Origin: Pegea sp. RAD2-039
Lineage: Eukaryota > Chordata > Thaliacea > Salpida > Salpidae
Reading direction: 5' to 3'
Assembly: GCA_034620365.1 (NCBI GenBank)
Contig: JAQGEQ010000163.1
Location: 186,001-250,000, forward strand
Length of the DNA stretch: 64,000 nucleotides
A program made the translations under genes and the position numbers. How positions within the stretch are numbered: the stretch's first letter is position 1; the number at the start of each line of letters is the position of its first letter. This document shows positions 44,335 through 56,073 of the stretch, one piece after another. The notes under the pieces are model-generated. The model was not told the origin of the DNA and did not search any database. It worked only from the letters and a program-made list of their open reading frames with translations.

Positions 44335-47230
44335 TTATGAAGTGGAAGGAATATCTTGTAGTTTTGCTTCTTTTTCAGCTTGCCACTTTTCATCACTTTC
44401 AACAATCAACTGTTTGATTGCTTTCGTAGCAGTTCCAGCTTCTACAAGAATATATCTTTCCACAGCAACAACTTTGATACTTTCAGCCGAATCTTCACTT
44501 AAATCCAACATTTTATCAGCATCACCAAACTTGAAAGTGATTAACTCAGGAAAGGAACGACGTGAAGTGATTCTAGCGATACAACGCAACAAACGAGGTG
44601 GTAGAGTTCGAACCCAAGTATGTTTAGGAGTTAAACCACCTCGACGACGACGAGGTTTTACTTCCAGAAGACATCTCATTTCAGTAGCAGTTACATACAA
44701 GTAAGCAGTTTCAAGTAAACCATCAACTTGTACAGCTTTACATTCGAAACAATGTTTCATTTCTGAGTTAGAAGTCCAAGTGCTAAGCTTGGCAATCTCA
44801 TCACCTGTGATTGGTCTTCCTCTAGTACTCGTTACTACTCCTTCATCATCTGCATAATTAGCTTCATCTTCGTCGTCAATACAGAAAACAGATTGGACGT
44901 TTTCGTTACTTTCTTTTTTACTAGATGAAGAATTACTTGAAGATCTTTCATTGGATGTCCATTCTTCATCAGTATTTTCAATGAATTTTGTGATCTTATC
45001 TTTCCAATTAAGTGATTTTTGAAAGAAATTCCCAGCCATTTTTTTCACTAAACTCTCCATTCTTCCTTTACTATCATCTGCTACATCTGAAATTCGTTGA
45101 AATACAAATCTTTGAAAGAAAATTGAAAAACAAGAGGTACCTGAAGAGATTTTTTCACGAGTTGTCTCCACCTTGTTTCCAACAATCCATTCAGATATAT
45201 TAATTCCTACATCTTCTAGATAAGTGAACAACGAAGCATAACCTCCTCTAACCACACTGATGTAAGTTTTACGTTTCTGTAACAAGTTAGCAACAACCAT
45301 ATACATATACTGGTCTTTCTCCTTGTCACCACTACCTAAAAATCAATATTTAGTTGATACTTGAAAGCAAAAAAAGAGATTATTTACCAATGAAGCAAAG
45401 ATGTTCACCACCTGCTGTTGAACAAGCTTGAATTGCTTGTTCCTGAGCAGCAAATAACGCTGTTAGAGCCTCATCAAATTCTGTTCTTTCACGAAGCATA
45501 AGTGTAGCATCAAGATGAAACGCTGTCAGTAAATGTCCTTGATTATATCTGTGAAGAGAAAAACAAATTTGTAAAATGAGATGTTGCACAAAATATTGAA
45601 TAATTAACTGTTCAGCAGGTCGACAGTCAACTAAAAAGTATCGAATCTTTGAGACTTCATCTTCATCATCTTCACAGTTAGGTTGACTTGATAGCAGCAA
45701 CTCTGGTATTGAGATCTGTAACAAGTTTCATATTTTACAAATTTGTTGAGATATAAAACTTTATAATAAAACAGAAGTTGTTTTGAAGCAACCAACCATC
45801 TGCTTTCTAGTAGTAAATATATAAATGAACTTTGAACAAGACTTTAATGTCAACAACAATTTATTATTTAATGAAAAAATCCTCATCACAAAAGAGCTTA
45901 CTTTCAAACAAAAGGATTCTTGAAGATCAGAAGCGATTGATGCGGTTTTTGTGGCACTGCTCACCATAGCTCCATTATAGAAGCAAGCTGCTAGGTCTCG
46001 TCTGAATGAAGATGGGGTCCTGTCACTGTAGTAGGAAGCGAGTTGACAGAAGTCGTCTACATCTTCTTTAGATAGAACTGAAGGAGCAGATGAGAGAACC
46101 TGAACCGTAGTTTCAACATCGGGAATTTCCCCGCCAGTGATAACCTGTCAGGAAATGAATTTTTAAGATTTGATATTTGAAAGTGAAGATTCAAGAGACC
46201 TGTTCTTTGGCGTTCACCAAGATAACAAGACTGAGAAAAAGTATGAAAAAAGGGTCTGATTTCTGGAAATAAATGTCCCATAATGCACTTGTTACTTCTT
46301 GATCACAAACAGCTGAGAACAAACTAGAAAACCAAGTCCTAGTGAACATCTCTGGAGTGATTTTACAAGTATCTAAGAAGTTACAGAGTTCAGGGTCGTG
46401 ATAAAGAAGAAGCAACCTCAGAAGATTGTAAGGAGCGTTTGTAACAGATTGAGAAAGATCAGAACGAGGGATATATCTTGATTGGATTGCATAAAAGCAA
46501 TTATAAAGAGTTGTCTGATCGATATTGAGGATTGCAAATGATTTTAAGATATGCATCCATTGATAAGAAGACTTGTATTTGATGGCTCGTGATTTACAAT
46601 AAAATGTAACAACGGCTTTGATATCATCTAGAATTTGTTGTTTGTTTAATTCTTCATCTTTTATATCATCTATCATCTGTTGACAATCTGAATTAATATC
46701 AGCTTGATCTTCTAAATCTAATTTGCTGTCCCATGATAACATTGAGTTACTTCTGTTGGTGATATTCAAACATAATTTCCAAACTTTTGCTCTATTAACC
46801 AAATAAATTAAAAGTTTATCAAAAATGTTCAATTTATGTTTATATATAAATGATATAGATATGATGTAGATATGATAAAACAACTTTCTTGATCACCTCA
46901 AAAAGTTAAATCATATTTCTAACTTTTTAAGAAAATATAAATAATAATATTTATTTTATAAATTTTTTATTTATTTTAAATATAAATCTGAAATAAGAAA
47001 TGAACAAACCTAAACCGTTTTGGAATAACTCGACATTTACAAATAAATTTTATTATTCCATGATCAACAAAATCTTCATTCAGAGCAGATGATAGTTCCT
47101 CGTACCAAAGTACATCACTTTCTGATCCTTCATTAGCTCCTTCATCATTGGATGCTGATAAATGATCAAAATCATCAGTAGATAAATCAGAGATGTCAGT
47201 TTTGGAAATATAAACAGTATCTGAGTCCAT
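44335..47230 (-). CDS. TBC1D23: TBC1D23, TBC and rhodanese-like trans-Golgi tether adaptor
   Basis: Exon 1 (47028-47230) starts MDSDTVYISK. Exon 2 (46201-46798) holds the TBC fold (RAKVWKLCLNI, YIPRSDLSQSV, TWFSSLFSAVCDQEVTSALW). Further exons give DDFCQLASYYSDRTPSSF, then a rhodanese-like segment with RYFLVDCRPAEQ and YNQGHLLTAFHLDA, GGEHLCFIG and VVRGGYASLFTYLEDVGI. The C-terminal part has SLVKKMAG, DKITKFIENT and VFCIDDEDEANY. It ends in the PH-like region PELITFKFGDA...VVAVERYILVEAG then TATKAIKQLI. This order and text match human TBC1D23, which bridges golgins to WASH/FAM21 on endosome-derived vesicles at the trans-Golgi; its TBC domain is thought to lack GAP activity. An intron at 45087-45140 is 54 bp, a multiple of three with no stop. 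An Arg-rich insert (PRRRRGGLTPK) lies in the PH-like region. Confidence 0.95.
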
Positions 47231-48680
47231 TTTAAAATAAGTGATCTAAACTATAAATAAAATCAAAAAATATAATTCTAAACAAGAAATATTTCTCAGC
47301 TAATTTCTAATAAACTAATTTAAAAAATTTTCTAATCAAATAAATCATAACTTTATATCATAACATAAATAAAATCTTATTTAATAACAATATAAAGTTT
47401 TATTTTTAGTAATTTAACATTTGAATGTATTCAAAATTTTAAATAAAAAATTTTAACTTTAAAAATATTAGAAATAAAATAGAAAAATATTTGGAATTTA
47501 GAAATCATCTTGATAATAGTGATGTGGAACTAAATAAAACAATTTTATGTATTATGGTGGCGAAACTAAAGTGGCTTAATAAACTATTGGCTCAGATATT
47601 TTGTAAGCAAATAATATTGGTTTTAATTGTACCAATCGCTATGGGTTGTTACAACAGAATTTAAAATAATTGTAAATCAAACAACTTTTTAACAATTATT
47701 TACAGCAATCGATTTTCTATCCTTATAAAAGCTTATAAAAAGTTGACGTGTTATGATGATTTTACTAAAAACTGTTTTTAATTTTTATCACCTTATTAAT
47801 TTCAGTTTGTGAAAGCCAAGATAGAATTATTCATCGTTTTCTAAACTACTGAAAGCAATTAATCCAATTTTGTTAAAAATAAAATTACTTTTTTAAATAT
47901 TATTTTTTTGCAAAAGTTAAAACCTAATTTTAAAAAACCATTTAAGTTATATGCTTTTATTTTTACAATCTCTAAAAAATATTTGAGTTATGGTTTTCCA
48001 ACTAAAGACTTAAAATATTATAATGTTTGGATGTTTAGGTCATTTTAAAAGTTATAAAACTAAATTTTGTCTTAAAACGCAAAGCAGATAAGACATATTA
48101 TAAAAGCTCTTAAAATCTGCATATGAACTAAAAGCAAAATATCATTTCCATTTCGCTAAAATTATGAAATCTAAAGATTTAGAACTATAGTGTTAAATGG
48201 TTTCAGTCTTTTAATCAACAACAGTAAGAATTTATTTATTTTAACAAACAATTCTTGCAGTAAATAAGTTTTATAATCTTTTTAAATTTAACGATTAAGA
48301 TTTATTTGCTATTTTCTTAAAGCTTTAAAAACAATTTAGTTCATGTTTCAGCTGCTTCTTTCAATAAAAGTAAACCAAATTTGAGTCTATCTCTTCTGAT
48401 TCCATCACTACATCAACATCTATCGCATCTTTTAAAATTTTGTTTAAATCTCTAACAAGTAATATGAAACACTGCAGATTCCTCACTTTCCTATTTTATA
48501 TATATTATCTACAGTATTTGTATTCTTTCTCTATTAATTTTAATTTGTGATTCCTAAGACCTTTCAATTACCTCTTCGCTTAAGAGCTGTTGAATTTGTA
48601 ACTCGCAGCCACGCGTTGAATAAATAAAATATTTATTGAACGTTTCTTTTAAAACTAACTGAGTGAAAACATCAGGTAAA
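47231..48680. other. Intergenic stretch between NPRL3 and TBC1D23
   Basis: AT-rich sequence with no recognised exon or repeat. It should contain the TBC1D23 promoter on the minus strand, but I could not pick a clear core motif. Confidence 0.45.
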
Positions 48681-48686
48681 CAACAA

Positions 48687-48692
48687 TTTATT
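48687..48692 (-). terminator. Polyadenylation signal (AATAAA on minus strand) of NPRL3
   Basis: TTTATT on the plus strand lies about 232 bp past the NPRL3 stop and is the nearest consensus signal I found on that strand. Confidence 0.35.
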
Positions 48693-48923
48693 TTAACAAC
48701 AAAGAAGGCAATTTAAATAAACAAAAAAAGTGTTGAAGTAAAAAGTTACGATTATCAAAAGTATGGCAGCAAAAGCAGTACGAAAAAAAAAACATATTTT
48801 GAAAAAAAAACGAACAACTAAAAGTTATTTTGAGATAAATATTTTGGACAAATGTAAAAATATCGATTGCTAATATAGAAAAAGTTTGTAAACAACAAAT
48901 TTAAGAGGTTTGAAGACCACATA

Positions 48924-50492
48924 TCAAGTGTTTGGGCAAGTAATAGCATCACTACGAACAATCGTCAACAAAATCGGTTTAAACTTGTCGAGAAAGTTAC
49001 ATAATTGTTGTCGAGGTATGTTTTGATGATACATTATATCTTCTAAATGATAATTTCCATCCAAATATTTAAAAAGTTTACAAAACAGTTTGATATCTTC
49101 TAGATCGACAGCAGACCACACAGGTTCTAAGACACGTTGACACGAAACAGGAAGAAAAGAAGGGTCAGTGAATGTTTGGTCGACAGAAATACTCAAAAAA
49201 TCAGAACGTACATCTTCCAAATTAACATCAGCTTCAAGAGTTGGAAAAAATACGATATATGTGTGGAGTTGGTAAAGAAAACGATGCCGTAAAAGCCAAA
49301 CAATAATTTTTGCTAAATCATCGCGATTATTTAAAGTTGGATCTTTAAACTTAAAAAGGTTTCCGATTGATGTTGGAGTTGAAAAGTAATGAAGTATTTT
49401 AATCAAACTAACTTTGAAAAAGCGATTAAATTCTTTAGTTCTCGGTGATTTCGGTTTCAAATCAGCAGTTGGAGCTAACATGTAGACGTTAGTTTCACAC
49501 AAAGGATAAATAATACAAGCTTTTCCCCAAGCTACTAAATGACGTGAAATATCATTTATATGATTAATTGGTATGTTTGTGTCAACAGATATTTGTTGAA
49601 GTGATTTCATTGGACTACAAGCTTGCAGAAATAAGATAATAGAAGTCGAACAACTTGCATTTAGTGAACTTTTTACTTGAGGTGTATCATAGACTAACAA
49701 TCCATGATAAGGTTTCATACTCTTCATGACACGTAAAGCATGTGACATCGTCATCGCTTCTCGATTAAAAGAAGTATTTACTGAAGTGTGGACTTTGTGA
49801 TAGAGACAGAAACTAACTCTCATATTATCATTGATAAAAACTTCGACAATTCCAGTATTTCGAAGCGAAGTAAAAATATCTTGAAGTGATTTTGCAAAAG
49901 AACATTTGCTCAAAATTGTTCTATGAATTTCTTCACAATCTAAAGAGTCATTGTCATGAATACCAATCATCAAATCAATCTGTTGAGACACATAACTAGA
50001 TCTAATCTCTTCTACACGAAGACTTCGGCCAATTTTAGCGGCTAAATGATTATAAGATCGAACCATTGCGCGATCTGCAGCTGTTTTTAAAACAAACACG
50101 ATGTTGTAGCAGATAGCATCTTCATTTTTCAACATTGAACCACCTTCATCGCTATCTTCACTACTACATGATTGATGAACATATTCAGTGAGTTTCTTAT
50201 AATCCAAATTGACAGTGAAGCCAACGAAACGAAGACCATTAATTTTGACATCTTGGAAAGTTTCTGTTTCATCATATGTATTTGGAATTGAAATATGCGA
50301 AAGAGTTGAATCTGAAAGTTTATTGAGTTGTTCTATTTCATCTTGAGTTTCTTTTTCATCTTCATCATTCAAAGCAGACAACTTCTTTTTACAATAATGA
50401 GGAAATTTAAAAAGAAGTTTATTATTAACTCGACTTCCACAAAAGGAAAAAAATATAGACAGCAAACTCCAAGGTTCATCATGAGACATCAT
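48924..50492 (-). CDS. NPRL3: NPRL3, GATOR1 complex subunit (522 aa, one exon)
   Basis: One uninterrupted 522-residue frame. The N-terminus has LLSIFFSFCGSRVNNKLLFK (human NPRL3: VILVSSGSRGNKLLFRYPF). The middle has VKINGLRFVGF, YNIVFVLKTAADRAMVRSYN and SFCLYHKVH...YHGLLVYD. Further on are SLQQISVDTNIPINHINDI, GKACIIYPLCETNVYMLAP, IVWLLRHRFLYQLHTYI and, near the end, LEDIKLFCKLFKYLDGNYHL then EDIMYHQNIPRQQL. All match NPRL3 in order. NPRL3 with NPRL2 and DEPDC5 forms GATOR1, the GAP for Rag GTPases that turns off TORC1 when amino acids are short. The start at 50492 (second ATG follows directly) is placed by homology. Having no intron is odd here, where TRAF7 and TBC1D23 have many. Confidence 0.95.
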   Translation of the reverse strand: MMSHDEPWSLLSIFFSFCGSRVNNKLLFKFPHYCKKKLSALNDEDEKETQDEIEQLNKLSDSTLSHISIPNTYDETETFQDVKINGLRFVGFTVNLDYKKLTEYVHQSCSSEDSDEGGSMLKNEDAICYNIVFVLKTAADRAMVRSYNHLAAKIGRSLRVEEIRSSYVSQQIDLMIGIHDNDSLDCEEIHRTILSKCSFAKSLQDIFTSLRNTGIVEVFINDNMRVSFCLYHKVHTSVNTSFNREAMTMSHALRVMKSMKPYHGLLVYDTPQVKSSLNASCSTSIILFLQACSPMKSLQQISVDTNIPINHINDISRHLVAWGKACIIYPLCETNVYMLAPTADLKPKSPRTKEFNRFFKVSLIKILHYFSTPTSIGNLFKFKDPTLNNRDDLAKIIVWLLRHRFLYQLHTYIVFFPTLEADVNLEDVRSDFLSISVDQTFTDPSFLPVSCQRVLEPVWSAVDLEDIKLFCKLFKYLDGNYHLEDIMYHQNIPRQQLCNFLDKFKPILLTIVRSDAITCPNT

Positions 50493-50559
50493 CAGTTGGT
50501 TCTAGTTGTTCAAATATCTACAAATTTCCTAATATTATTACAGTGCAGTTAATCAGACA

Positions 50560-51940
50560 TGACTAAACTGAAACAATTTAATAAAAAATCACAAAATAAA
50601 GTTTTTATGGAGAAAATTATGTTTGAAACAAATTCAGAACACCAATATTATTATAAAACAAATTATTAAAAGTAAATAATTTATAATATTACCTATAAAG
50701 TAAGCTAAGTTATTAAAATTATGGCTACAGATAATATTTATGTAAATAATTTTCTTTTTAATGAAATTAAAATCAACAGATGATGAAAATTAGTTTATAG
50801 AAAGTTAATATTTTGAACAAAATATTTATAATAAAAAAAAAAAAAAAGTATTTTTGAATAGAATAGATATTATGTGCAAAATTAAAATATTAATAAAATT
50901 TAAAAGCAAACTTGTTTTAATTAATAAAAAAATTACTAACTCTAATATAATTAGTCACAATTTAAAAATAATTTAAAAGAATAAAACTTTCCACAAAACC
51001 AAACCGAATGACATGAAATGAACTCACAGAATTTGATCTAAGTCATATATAATGAAGACTTCTATATAAAAAATCCCCTGTTTCGAAACTATATATAAAT
51101 ATATATAAAATATTAAATTTAAGAAAACTGCTGATTGAAAAAACATTTTAACCAAGATATCATTTTTATTATTTTCACTTACAGATAATTAAGATAAGTA
51201 TTTATAAAAATATTAAACAGATAATTATGTCGTCATCTAATTTTATAAATATTTTTGGAATCCAATATTTTATAATCTTTTAAAAATAAATTTTTTAATT
51301 AATTTATATAAACTTCGGAAATTATATATTTTACTTCAATTGCTTTTGGACTGGAAGATAGATATTTTTTAGTTTTAAAAAATACCGGAATAAAGTTTAG
51401 TTTTGAATCAAATATGAACGAAATTACGTTCAAATAAACCACTAAGCATCTAAAACTGCTGCATATTTAAAAAGTAAAATATTTTTGTTGTTATACAAGA
51501 TAACTTACTTCATTTTTTAGATTGTGTTTTTGGGTGTAACATTTGTATTTACTTTTAATTCAATTATCAGAAGAAGCTGTAATAATACGTGTAGTAGTTC
51601 TACAATATTCTTATCAGGCAGAAAAGTTGATGAAACAAAAACCAATTTGACAAAAGCTTATTAACATTTAACTAATTTACTCAATCAATAAAAGTTCTGA
51701 TAACTATCTAAATATTTTAATAATTAATTTAATTGTTTCTGTCTTACGTGGAACTTGTTGAAAAATTCTTAAATTCTTTTAAACCTTGAATTTCTTAAAC
51801 AATTTATCTGAAGTTATTTTTAAACTTTTATTTTTTAACCATGTTTTAATTTCTAACAATTTAAACTTCTATTTCATTATATAAAAATGACAAAATATAT
51901 TACCAAAAGTAAAAAATAAAAGAAAACCATCATTTAATTA
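50560..51940. other. AT-rich intergenic stretch upstream of NPRL3
   Basis: No gene or repeat recognised. A homopolymer A run lies near 50830-50845, and a TATATA-rich patch at 51048-51115 contains several TATA-like strings without a following exon. Confidence 0.4.
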
Positions 51941-51941
51941 T

Positions 51942-52016
51942 TTATTTATTACAATAAATGTGAAGGAGGGTGCCTGAAGAGAGCACCTCTCGCTAACACA
52001 CATTCTCTCAAATGTA
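51942..52016 (-). mobile_element. 5'-truncated LINE/SINE 3' end, family 1 (copy E, tail only)
   Basis: This short minus-strand copy keeps only the terminal stem-loop (GCGAGAGGTGC...GCACCCTCC) and the TTATTGTAATAAATAA tail. It is too short to tell LINE from SINE. It is the only family 1 copy outside a gene intron. Confidence 0.65.
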
Positions 52017-52100
52017 TTTAAAACTTTATGAGCTTTATGAGCTACAATCTTGTTCCTAATAATTTTTTATAGCAAAATAGTTAAAATATTTATCTGTTTT

Positions 52101-52490
52101 ATTCAACAAATGGCTGCAAATGACAAATTATACAGCTTATATAACAAACACCAAACAATATGAACATAAAAAATATGAAAACGTCTTAAGTACCACAATT
52201 TTCATAATTGAAAGAATAAAAAAACTGCAGAGGTATAAATAAAAAGATTTGAAATAAGTGAAGAAGCTGGTAGTGTTATATATCTCCTGTTAACTTATTG
52301 TTAAAGAATATTTTAAAGGAGTTAGATTTTGATGTATTGATAGAGTCAGGAACAATATTCTAAACTGTAGTTATCCTGTTTAAAAGGCTGCTACTTTAAA
52401 AAAGTTGTTGAGTCAGTTAGTTTTATATGAAGTTAAGATGGTTGAAACCATTAATAATTTTTCGATCAATTATCTGATAGTATAAAAGAT
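52101..52490 (-). mobile_element. LINE relic, family 2 (C-terminal end and 3' UTR)
   Basis: On the minus strand, with several stops, the sequence keeps KIINGFNHLN and then N-x-VPDSINTSKSNSFKIFF, fitting the LINE C-terminal pattern (KI-x-HG...W-x-LP-x4-N-x-SVNSFK-x2-L). It ends with AGCTGTATAATTTGTCATTT then GCAGCCATTTGTTGAATAAA, shared with the relic at 20241. GCTG and CAGC could pair as a short stem. It is an old, inactive copy. Confidence 0.6.
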
Positions 52491-55150
52491 GAAATATTAC
52501 TAATCTAACAGATTTAATTTTAGTGAACTTAAAAATATAAAAAATCTATAACTCTTAATATACAACTTATCTATTTGTAGCTAAGTTTATTTTTGTAATT
52601 AAGTATTTTTAAAGCATTGTTATTAAAGATTTATTGCGAATAAACAATCCTTAAATAAATCAAAACATTTTAATAAAAAAATTAAATGAAACATTAAAAT
52701 AATTCAAACTTTTTGAATAATCTCAACAATGTTATTTATCAAATGAATTATTTATTGATTTCAACTTTTATGAACTGAAATAAACTTATCAAAAAACAAA
52801 AAAATATTTTGCCACAAATTTTACAAACAATTTTTTTTTTATTTTTAGAAAAATATTACAACTGGTTAATAATGTAGTTAGCTTATATTTTCTTAATAAA
52901 TATCAAACAGAAACTTAATTATTATATCTTTAAAATTGTTAATTAATTTATGATTTAACCTACCAATTGAAAAACATAAAAAGTTTTTTTAACCACCAAA
53001 TTTCACTTAAATTAAACTAAGAATTTAAAAATTCTTTTTTCACAAATTTATTATTTAAGTTTGTTTCGTTTTTTTAGATTATATGTTGCATATGCACATT
53101 TATACATTTAGCAAATCTAAAATACTCTCTGCTAAGCCAGACAAACCTCGTGTTTGGTGGTCGAGAGTTCTTAGAATTCTTATTGACATGCAGCAAAATA
53201 TTTAAATTGATAATAACATTTATATTCGACTCCAATATGGTTTCACGCTTTCTACTATAATGCAATTTCGACAATTAAATATAAACTTGATAAAATCACT
53301 TTAAGTAAGCTACTAACTAAACATTTATCCTATATAATCTTTCTAGGGTTATAAATTGTGTTACTTAATTTGTTTATTTATTAAACACATTTTTTTTACA
53401 GCTAAAACAAATAGAACTTAAGAATTTCAGCTTAATTACAAATGTTTGTTGTTCAATATAATATGAAATACTTTTAGATCAAAAGCTGTTGTAGATGTTG
53501 AAATGTGCATACAATCATTTGAAATATCATGATTGAACTTGTAACACTATATTTTCCAAGTATCAATGCAAGGAACCAAAATTATAAAAAAGTTTATGCA
53601 AAATATCTAAGACTAGAAAATTGCTTTTTGGTAAAAAAAAAAGCTTTTTTATGAGTTTTACGTTTCAATAGTTTTTTGAATATGTAATCATCTTAAAATA
53701 AATCAAACTTACACAAAAATATCATGACTTAGTCAAGTTATTAATACTCTTTTCAATTTTAACGATGTTTAATAATATTGTAAAATAAGAAACAAATAAT
53801 TTATCTAAATCTTTATTAACGAAATTTTCTTTAAAATAAAAAACTTTCACAAAAATTCAATATTCAGCTTTTTATTATTTATTTATTTTAAATTACAATT
53901 TGTAGTTAAATGACCTATAAATTGGAAAAATCAACTTTTGTCGAAATATTTTATTCATATCACAAATCCGTCTTTAACATCCTGAATTCTTATATTTTTT
54001 AACATAAAAACTTAAACTAGATAAATGATTTTTTCGACGACATCAACAACTTTTCATTTCAGTATTTTTTTAGCTAACTACATTTTACAAATTTTTATAC
54101 AGAATGAAATTTTTTGTAAAATTGTCGAATAATTTAAGGTCTAGATTTTTTATTTTCACAAAATTTTGTAGAATTTAGTTTATCTAATCAGCTTCTATTA
54201 ACAAATAGACTTTAACCGTTTTCTTCAAACTTAAAAAAAAAATAACAAAAAGTTAATATTTGAATCTTTATGAAGATTTTTAGAAAATAAAAAACCAAAT
54301 TATATATTTTATGTTTTTCGCAGATTACAAAAAAATTCAAATTTTTTAAATCTTGTAAATTTTTTTGTTTACTTTCAAACATTTGATAAAAAATCATATT
54401 TTTATCTTCTATAAGAATAGATGTTGCTAATTAAGATGATTTAAATTATGAAAATGATCTAAACAATTACATCATTCACACTCAAGTTAGAATCTATTTA
54501 AAAAGATGTATTTGGTAAGATTACGATTTATCTATAGAGGATTTTAAAAGTTGAAATTGTTTTTCTGATAAAAACTGACTAACTAAAAAAGTATAAAAAA
54601 GCTCATTTGGGAAAAGTTTGGTTTTTAATCAATACTTTATTTTGCAGAAAGTCAAAACTATTGAAGATTTCATTTTTAAAAAACTTTTATCCAACAATCA
54701 CTTTCTGCAAATAGATATATTATGGTTTTATTAGCCATAATTAATTTAATTAAAAGAATACGTGACCAAAAAAATCATCATTAACCAGCGTCTAATTTCA
54801 TAATCTTCAATTACAAACTATTTAGTACAAAAAAGTTCTTCAGTTTTTTTTTTAATAAAATATTTCTGAACTTTTACAAGAAACTTTGAAGGCTGATAAC
54901 ATTCTTGTATCTTTTATATGATTCATACAAGTGACTTCATCTTCAGTTTAGAATAGAAGTTTTATTTGCTTTTCAAAGTTATTCTTCTGAAGATATTCAT
55001 AATTTTTACGCTGATTTGATAAAGTTGTTTTTGAAACTATTAGAAAAAGAGCTAATGTTGTTTGGAGTGATAAGTCTATCTAACATTCAAGTCAGTTTCA
55101 TTTGCAGCAGATATCGAGGAAATGTAAATAAAAAACCACAAAACGTTTCG
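52491..55150. other. AT-rich gene-poor stretch
   Basis: I see no supported gene. The segment 53080-53275 is less AT-rich and opens short frames on both strands, but neither resembles a family I know. Confidence 0.4.
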
Positions 55151-55160
55151 ATTAAATCGT

Positions 55161-56073
55161 TTTATTTCGAATAGAGAGAGAAAAAAGAAGAAGAAACGCC
55201 ACCTGTGCTGGTCTTCATATACAACTCTTACAAGCAAATTAGTAGTTGATAAAAACCAACAACACACTGAAAAAATATTATCAAAAAAAAAACTCACAAA
55301 AAAATAAACACAAAAATGTCATGAGATGTAAGTGTACTTGCCTATTTAAATATCTGATTAAAACTACTACTGGATACAGTGAAAAACAATCGACAGGAGT
55401 TGATGATGTGATATGGATTTAAAACTAATTAAATATGAAAGTATTTACTTGGATACATTAGAAGGCAAGTACATTTCGTCTCTTGATAAAGAAACCAGTC
55501 TATTCAGACCACTAAAGCAAACCAAATTGCACCTATATAATCATAAATGAACAACAAAAAATGTATTTCTAGATTAAAAGATTGTAGTAATTAGATGATA
55601 TATGAGAAATTCAGATTAGTTTGCAGTACCAGAAAGTGAACTGATTCGATTCAAACGAGACGATGCTTCGTTATTTAGAGGTAGTGAAGACGACTCAGAA
55701 GCAATCAAAGAAACTTGATGAGAGTTCGTCGATTGAGAAGTGATAAATGAAAAAACGCGAAATAGAAGTTTAGCGGTGGAAATTGTGAATGAAAAATCCG
55801 AGGAAGTCGATTGTAAAAATATCAAAAAAACTTTCGATTGATTCGAATATCTGATTAAATGATCCAAAAAACTCTTTCAAGTTTTCTTGGTAAAAACATC
55901 GATGGCAGAATGTTAAAAAAAAAACTTTTTTACGATAAACAGAAACCAGAAGAAAGAGAGATGCTGACATGATCACAATATCAGTTGTTCCATCACGATT
56001 CAAAATGAAAAACGCGCGGCGCGCAAACGCGATTTTTCTACGGATGAATGATCATGACTGGATTGAAGATCAT
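55161..56073 (-). other. Probable 3' UTR of BCL9
   Basis: This lies just past the BCL9 stop. A minus-strand AATAAA (TTTATT at 55161-55166) would give a UTR of about 900 bases. The two overlapping open frames here (55616-55867 and 55770-56003) are Ser- and Phe-rich with no recognisable domain, so they are treated as UTR. Confidence 0.35.

Noticed and set aside
53074-53275. 66-codon minus-strand frame, possible transposase fragment
   Set aside because: No motif on either strand matches a transposase or host family well enough to call.
55616-56003. Two overlapping minus-strand frames after BCL9
   Set aside because: They overlap in different frames, are compositionally biased and fit BCL9 3' UTR better.
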